Part shown: positions 15,351 to 19,163 of the stretch, in pieces | How the letters are laid out: each line of letters begins with the position of its first letter | Position numbering within the stretch: the stretch's first letter is position 1 | Origin: DASXTS01 sp036505275 | Lineage (GTDB): Bacteria > Actinomycetota > Actinomycetes > Mycobacteriales > Pseudonocardiaceae | DNA length: 19,163 nucleotides | Assembly: GCA_036505275.1 (NCBI GenBank) | Contig: DASXTS010000514.1 | Coordinates: 1 to 19,163, forward strand | Reading direction: 5' to 3' | Program-made: the position numbers and the translations under genes | Notes under the pieces: generated by a model | Seen by the model: only the letters and a program-made list of their open reading frames with translations | The model's database searches: none | What the model was told of the DNA's origin: nothing

Positions 15351-16751
15351 GTGGCGCTCATGCCTGTGACGGATTCGATGTTTCTGCTCGCGGAATCGCG
15401 CGAGCACCCGATGCACGTCGGCGGGTTACAGCTGTTCCAGCCGCCGGCGGACGCCGGGCCGGATTACATCAGCGACCTGTACCACCGGTTGCTGAAGACG
15501 GACGAGGTGCGGCCGCTCTTCCGGCGGCGCCCGCGCGGGCCGGTGAGCAGTATCGGCCAGTGGGCCTGGGCCAACGACGACGACCTGGACCTGGAGTACC
15601 ACGTGCGGCTCTCCGCGCTGCCGCGGCCCGGCCGGGTACGCGAGCTGCTGGAGCTGACCTCCCGGTTGCACGGGTCGCTGCTGGACCGGCACCGGCCGCT
15701 GTGGGAGTTCCACGTCATCGAGGGTCTGGCCGACGGGCGGTTCGCCACCTACAACAAGATCCACCACGCGCTGCTGGACGGGGTGTCGGCGCTGCGTCTG
15801 CTGGACACCACGCTGTCCACCGACCCGGACGCCCGTGACCTGCGCGCCCCGTGGTCGCCGGTCCAGCGACTCGGGCCGGAGCCGGCGCGGCCCGGGCGCT
15901 CCGGCGCAAATGGGACGCGGGCGCCGCTGCGGGCGTTGCGGTCGGTTGCCGGCGCCGTCGGCAACGCGGCCAGCCTGGCGCCGGCCTTCGCCAAGGTCGC
16001 CAACCAGGTGCGGCGGGAACAGGTCGGCGCGCTGCCGTTCCAGGCCCCCCGCTCGATGCTGAACGTGCCGATCACCGGCGCCCGCCGCTTTGCCGCCCAG
16101 GCGTACCCGATCGACCGGGTCACCGCGATCCGCAGGGCCCACGGTGCCACCCTGAACGACGTCGTGCTGGCCATGTGCTCCGGCGCGCTGCGGCAGTACC
16201 TCCTCGACCTCGGCGCCCTGCCGGATCGTCCCCTGGTGGCTGCGGTCCCGGTGTCGCTGCGCGGCGCCCACCGGGGCGACGCCGACGGCGGGAACGCGGT
16301 CGGCATGATCCTGTGCACGCTGGCCACCGACCTCGCCGATCCGGCCGCCCGGCTGGCCGCGATCCGCGCCTGCATGCAGCGCGGCAAGCGGATTTACGCC
16401 GGCATGACGCCGCTGCAGGTCACCGCGGTCAGCGCCCTGGCACTGGCCCCGATGGCGCTCTCCCCGATTCCCGGCGTGGTACGGGTCGGCCGGCCGCCGT
16501 TCAACCTCATCATCTCCAACGTGCCCGGCCCACGGCGCCCGCTGTACTGGAACGGCGCGCGGTTGCAGGGCGTGTACCCCGTCTCGATCCCCTACGAGGG
16601 ACTGGCCCTGAACATCACCGTGACCACCTACGACGGCTCCCTGGACTTCGGGCTCACCGGCTGCCGGCGCAGCGTGCCAAGCCTGCAGCGCATGTTGGGG
16701 CACCTGGACACCGCGCTCGCCGACCTGGAGAAGGCGACGGTGCCCGCCTAG
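15351..16751 (+). CDS. WS/DGAT-type wax ester synthase / diacylglycerol acyltransferase
   Basis: A 466-residue acyltransferase. The active-site motif HHxxxDG is H138-H139-ALL-D143-G144 (KIHHALLDGVSALRLLD). The N-terminus MPVTDSMFLLAESREHPMHVGGLQLF is the classical opening of this family. NDVVLAMCSGALRQYL and the C-terminal NLIISNVPGPRRPLYWNGARL are also conserved. It esterifies acyl-CoA with diacylglycerol or long-chain alcohols to make storage lipid, at the membrane or lipid-body surface. GTG 15351 is taken because of the -10 box 6 bases upstream; ATG 15360 is an alternative. An open frame continues 5' into the opposing gene but lacks family sequence. Its stop shares CTAG with the convergent thioesterase gene. 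Confidence 0.93.
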   Translation: MALMPVTDSMFLLAESREHPMHVGGLQLFQPPADAGPDYISDLYHRLLKTDEVRPLFRRRPRGPVSSIGQWAWANDDDLDLEYHVRLSALPRPGRVRELLELTSRLHGSLLDRHRPLWEFHVIEGLADGRFATYNKIHHALLDGVSALRLLDTTLSTDPDARDLRAPWSPVQRLGPEPARPGRSGANGTRAPLRALRSVAGAVGNAASLAPAFAKVANQVRREQVGALPFQAPRSMLNVPITGARRFAAQAYPIDRVTAIRRAHGATLNDVVLAMCSGALRQYLLDLGALPDRPLVAAVPVSLRGAHRGDADGGNAVGMILCTLATDLADPAARLAAIRACMQRGKRIYAGMTPLQVTAVSALALAPMALSPIPGVVRVGRPPFNLIISNVPGPRRPLYWNGARLQGVYPVSIPYEGLALNITVTTYDGSLDFGLTGCRRSVPSLQRMLGHLDTALADLEKATVPA

Positions 16752-17137
16752 GTTTGTCCCACCGTGCGGCTGCGGCCGCGGAACTCGGCGATGACGTCAT
16801 CGCCGCGGCGCACCGTGACGTCGTAGATGCCGCTCCGCCCGTACCGGGTGCGTTCCTCGGCGCTGGCGACCAGCAGGTCGCCCTCGCGCGCCGGCGCGAC
16901 GAACGTGATGTCGGCCCCAGCGGCCACGGTGACTGGGCCGTGGCTGTTGCACGCGCAGGCGAACGCGGTGTCGGCGAGCATGAAGACGAAGCCGCCGTGG
17001 GCGATGGCGTGGCCGTTGACCATCTCCTTCGTGATCGTCATCTGTGCGGTCGCGCGTCCCTGCCCCGCGTGCAGGACCTCGATGCCGAGGCGGCGGGAGG
17101 CGAGGTCGTCGTCCATCATCCGTTCGACGGGGTCCAT
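16748..17137 (-). CDS. paaI: PaaI-type hotdog-fold acyl-CoA thioesterase
   Basis: A 129-residue hotdog thioesterase. NGHAIAHGGFVFMLADTAFA (41-60) has the PaaI catalytic set: N41, HGG at 47-49 and nucleophile/base D56; VTVAAGADITFVAPAREGDLL follows. PaaI hydrolyses ring-hydroxylated phenylacetyl-CoA and related dead-end thioesters, relieving CoA trapping. An enoyl-CoA hydratase/isomerase gene lies upstream on the same strand, but the rest of a phenylacetate pathway is not present here, so the substrate is open. ATG 17137 is preceded by TAAACT (17150-17145) at 7 bases, so it probably has its own leaderless promoter. The gene ends tail-to-tail with the acyltransferase gene with a 4-bp overlap. 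Confidence 0.9.
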   Translation of the reverse strand: MDPVERMMDDDLASRRLGIEVLHAGQGRATAQMTITKEMVNGHAIAHGGFVFMLADTAFACACNSHGPVTVAAGADITFVAPAREGDLLVASAEERTRYGRSGIYDVTVRRGDDVIAEFRGRSRTVGQT

Positions 17138-17319
17138 GGTGGCTCAGTTTAGGTGGGTGGGCTTCGAGTTTGTCGGGGACGTTTGATGCAACGAACAACT
17201 ACAACACTGCGCCGCCTTTTTCGAGGCTGGACGCCGCCAATTAATGATGAGTGTAGGGGGAAATAACCCAACACATCGCCCAACTTCCACCATACTAAGA
17301 ATCACAAATATGGTGTCTG
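17138..17319. other. AT-richer spacer with a PaaI promoter and a hairpin
   Basis: About 180 bp with clearly lower GC than the surrounding genes, especially 17180-17310. At its left end TAAACT (minus strand, 17150-17145) is a good -10 for the thioesterase gene. At its right end CACCATA (17288-17294) and TATGGTG (17309-17315) form a perfect 7-bp stem with a 14-base loop, four bases beyond the acyl-CoA dehydrogenase remnant's stop codon. No coding sequence is seen. Confidence 0.5.
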
Positions 17320-17748
17320 CTATCGGGCGGGCGGGCGGTTCGTCATCGACCGGAACAGTGATCTGGCGATAATCTCCCGCTGGATTTCCGAGGTGCCTTC
17401 GTAGCTGCGGGGAGCGCGCACCTCTCGGTACAGATGTTCGAGCACGTGCCCGCGTTCCAGCGCGCGGGCGCCGTGGACCTCGATTGCCACGTCGACGGCG
17501 TGCTGCGCGGTCTCGGTGGCGAAGAGCTTGGCCACCGCGGAGGACTGCGGGATGCCGGCGCCGGCGTCGTAGGCGGTGGCGGCGCTCTGCACCAGGAGAC
17601 GGGCCTCGGCGAGCAGCGGGCGGTTGATCTCGCCGGGGACGCCGGCCGCGGCGAGCGGGGCAAGGACCTGTGCGGCGACCTTCTCGGTGCGCGCGAGCAG
17701 CTCGCGGTGCTCGTTGGTCAAGTGCGGGTACGCGGTCACGGTGTCCAT
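17320..17748 (-). pseudogene. Acyl-CoA dehydrogenase with in-frame internal deletion
   Basis: An open 142-residue frame joining the beginning of an acyl-CoA dehydrogenase (residues 1-45, LTNEHRELLARTEKVAAQVLAP) directly to its end (from about 47: LLAEARLLVQSAATAYDAG, AVAKLFATETAQHAVDVAIEVHG, LYREV, SYEGTSEIQREIIARSLFR). Intact family members are about 380 residues, so some 200-250 residues covering most of the FAD- and acyl-CoA-binding core are missing; the join is near 17600-17615. The catalytic Glu of the YEGT motif is retained (E117). It follows the Rid gene by 24 bp, in operon position. It cannot fold as a normal dehydrogenase. Both halves being in frame with no stop suggests a recent deletion or a retained short product. 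Confidence 0.85.
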
Positions 17749-17772
17749 CCAACCCGCGGCAATGTCACGACG

Positions 17773-18189
17773 TCAGGCCGGAACGACGGCGGTGCCGAGC
17801 AGCTCGACCTTGGCGGCGCCGTCGAACAGTGCGTGCACACCGAGCAGCGCGACGGCCGGGTAATGCCGGCCGAACAGCCGGCGCCACACCGCGCCCAGCT
17901 CGGGCAGCGCGGCCCGGTACTCGGCGACGTCGGTCACGTAGATGATCAATGACACCAGGTGCTCGGGCGCGGCGCCGGCGGCATGCAGCGCCGCCACCAC
18001 GTTGGCGGCTGCCAGCTCGAACTGTTCGACGATCGACGAGCCGACGATCGCGCCGTCGGGGCCCTGGGCGGTCTGCCCGCCGAGGTAGACGGTGCGGCCA
18101 CCGGCCGCCGCAACAACGGCGTGCGCGAAGCCAACGGGCTGCGCCAGCTCGGGCGCGGTGATGACCCGATGCGGCGTCGGGGAACTCAT
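17773..18189 (-). CDS. Rid (YjgF/YER057c/UK114) family protein
   Basis: A 138-residue member of the Rid fold (trimeric in known members). TVYLGGQTAQGPDGAIVG (33-50), the helix EQFELAAANVVAALHAAGAAPEHLVSLIIYVTDVAEY and the C-terminal VELLGTAVVPA are family features. The Arg that RidA proper uses to deaminate enamines and imines is expected just after the HYPA region, but the sequence there reads YPAVALLGV, so it probably belongs to another Rid subgroup with unknown substrate. ATG 18189 overlaps the stop of the enoyl-CoA hydratase gene by 4 bp, so translation is coupled. Association with acyl-CoA genes suggests a helper role in the same catabolic route, which is inference. Confidence 0.87.
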   Translation of the reverse strand: MSSPTPHRVITAPELAQPVGFAHAVVAAAGGRTVYLGGQTAQGPDGAIVGSSIVEQFELAAANVVAALHAAGAAPEHLVSLIIYVTDVAEYRAALPELGAVWRRLFGRHYPAVALLGVHALFDGAAKVELLGTAVVPA

Positions 18190-19013
18190 CGTCCGGTCCA
18201 CTGTGGACGACGGCCCTGGGTCCATGCGGCGTAGAACTCGGCGTGATCGTCGCTGCGCATCAGCAACGCCTGGGTGATCGCCTCCAGCTCGACCGCGCTG
18301 CCCAGGTCCATGTCCAGCTCGCGGGTGAGCAGCACCTTGGTCGTGCTGTAGGCCAGGGCCGGCCCGTCGGCCAGCCGCCGCGCCAGCGCGGTGGCCGCGG
18401 CCGGCAGCTCGTCGTCGTCCACAATGGACGTCGCCAGCCCGATGGCCTCGGCGCGCTCGGCGATGATCTTGTCGCCGAGGATCAGCAGCTCGGTGGCCCG
18501 GCCGAGCCCGACCAACCGGGGCAGCAGGTACGCCGAGCCCATGTCCGCCCCGGCCAGTCCCACCCTGGTGAACAGGAACGCGAAAGACGCCGACCTGGCC
18601 AGCAACCGGAAGTCGGCGGCCAGCGCGATCACCGAGCCGGCGCCGGCGGCCACCCCGTTCACCGCGGCAACCACGGGCAGCGGGCACTCACGCATGGCCT
18701 TCACCACCGCGCCGGTCATCCTGGTGAACTCCAGTAGCTGCGCGGGCACCATCTTCCGCAGCTCGCCGATGATCTCCTCCACGTCGCCGCCTGAGCAGAA
18801 CCCCCGACCGCGGCCGGTGATCACCAGCACCCTCGCGTCGCCCCGGTGCGGCAGCTCGGCCAGCAGGTCCCGCAGGTCCGCGTACACCTCGAAGGTCAGG
18901 GCATTCAGCTTCTCCGGGCGATTCAATGTCACGGTCGCCACGCCGTCGGTGACTTCGAACTCGAAGTGCTGCCACCGCTCGGTGAAGCCGGCCGAGGCGC
19001 GAAACGGGCTCAC
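18186..19013 (-). CDS. Enoyl-CoA hydratase/isomerase (crotonase) family protein
   Basis: A crotonase-fold acyl-CoA enzyme of 275 residues from GTG 19013. Oxyanion-hole segments are RGFCSGGD (about 71-77) and VNGVAAGAGSVIALAADFRL. The first hydratase Glu position reads V (GAGSVIALA rather than GGGCELALA) and the second region reads GLAGADMGSAYLLPRLVG with D157, a pattern closer to PaaG-like isomerases than to a classical hydratase. The frame is open to GTG 19055, but those 14 residues would be encoded partly by the GC-rich tandem repeat, so 19013 is preferred; TATTAG about 11 bases before it is a possible -10. It is the first gene of the acyl-CoA cluster. Confidence 0.88.
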   Translation of the reverse strand: MSPFRASAGFTERWQHFEFEVTDGVATVTLNRPEKLNALTFEVYADLRDLLAELPHRGDARVLVITGRGRGFCSGGDVEEIIGELRKMVPAQLLEFTRMTGAVVKAMRECPLPVVAAVNGVAAGAGSVIALAADFRLLARSASFAFLFTRVGLAGADMGSAYLLPRLVGLGRATELLILGDKIIAERAEAIGLATSIVDDDELPAAATALARRLADGPALAYSTTKVLLTRELDMDLGSAVELEAITQALLMRSDDHAEFYAAWTQGRRPQWTGR

Positions 19014-19035
19014 GGCTGCCGACCCTAATACCGCC

Positions 19036-19099
19036 GTGTCCGCGCGCCCGTCCACGTGTGTCCGCGCGCCCGGCCACGTGTGTCCGCGCGCCCGTCCAC
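19036..19099. repeat. Three tandem copies of a 22-bp GC-rich repeat
   Basis: Units at 19036-19055 (two bases short), 19056-19077 and 19078-19099 share the core TCCGCGCGCCCG and end in CCAC; units two and three differ at a single base. They lie directly upstream of the enoyl-CoA hydratase promoter region. The bases after them up to the window end show no feature I can support. Confidence 0.85.
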
Positions 19100-19163
19100 C
19101 TGAGTTGGCACGCTCGACAGCCCAGCCACCCGCCTGCCCGCCGTCGATATGTGCTTGGACCGC

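Overview
The window is very GC-rich DNA with short intergenic gaps, many 4-bp start/stop overlaps, many GTG starts and TANNNT -10 boxes directly in front of start codons (a pattern typical of leaderless genes). Together with a luciferase-like (probably F420-dependent) oxidoreductase, a WS/DGAT acyltransferase and a PucR regulator, this points to a high-GC actinomycete, plausibly of the Pseudonocardiaceae type. The family assignment is inference. There are no rRNA or tRNA genes, CRISPR arrays or transposases, and no gene-free stretch longer than about 190 bases.

Region 1 (1-9178) is mainly a reductive pyrimidine (uracil/thymine) or hydantoin catabolism locus in two halves. A minus-strand operon (3078 down to 1) encodes an NCS1 permease, a nitrilase-superfamily N-carbamoyl-beta-alanine amidohydrolase and a dihydropyrimidinase cut by the left edge. 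The other half (4565-9178) has a PucR-type regulator divergent from a class-III aminotransferase and a CoA-acylating (methyl)malonate-semialdehyde dehydrogenase. Read as a pathway: uptake, ring opening of the dihydropyrimidine, decarbamoylation to beta-alanine (or beta-aminoisobutyrate), transamination, then conversion to acetyl- or propionyl-CoA. The first enzyme, dihydropyrimidine dehydrogenase, is not in the window. Two head-to-head VapBC-type toxin-antitoxin modules (3164-4676) sit between the two halves. The second toxin lacks one conserved PIN acidic residue and runs 112 bp antisense into the end of pucR.

Region 2 (9261-12114) holds a macro-domain protein followed by a small J-domain gene that carries an apparent one-base frameshift (both minus strand), then a plus-strand pair of aldo/keto reductase and luciferase-like oxidoreductase. 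A 57-bp imperfect palindrome (12206-12262) lies in the next convergent gap.

Region 3 (12300-16751) has a minus-strand metallo-beta-lactamase-fold hydrolase and S9 peptidase pair, divergent from a WS/DGAT acyltransferase. Only 28 bp separate the two divergent start codons.

Region 4 (16748-19163) is a minus-strand set of acyl-CoA-type genes: enoyl-CoA hydratase/isomerase, a Rid-family protein, an acyl-CoA dehydrogenase whose middle has been deleted in frame, and a PaaI-type thioesterase. An AT-richer spacer lies at about 17150-17320, and 22-bp GC-rich tandem repeats lie upstream of the hydratase gene. No wholly new system is evident. The most notable items are the paired VapBC modules with their 11-bp iterons, the altered second toxin, the PucR linker repeat, and the damaged J-domain and acyl-CoA dehydrogenase genes.
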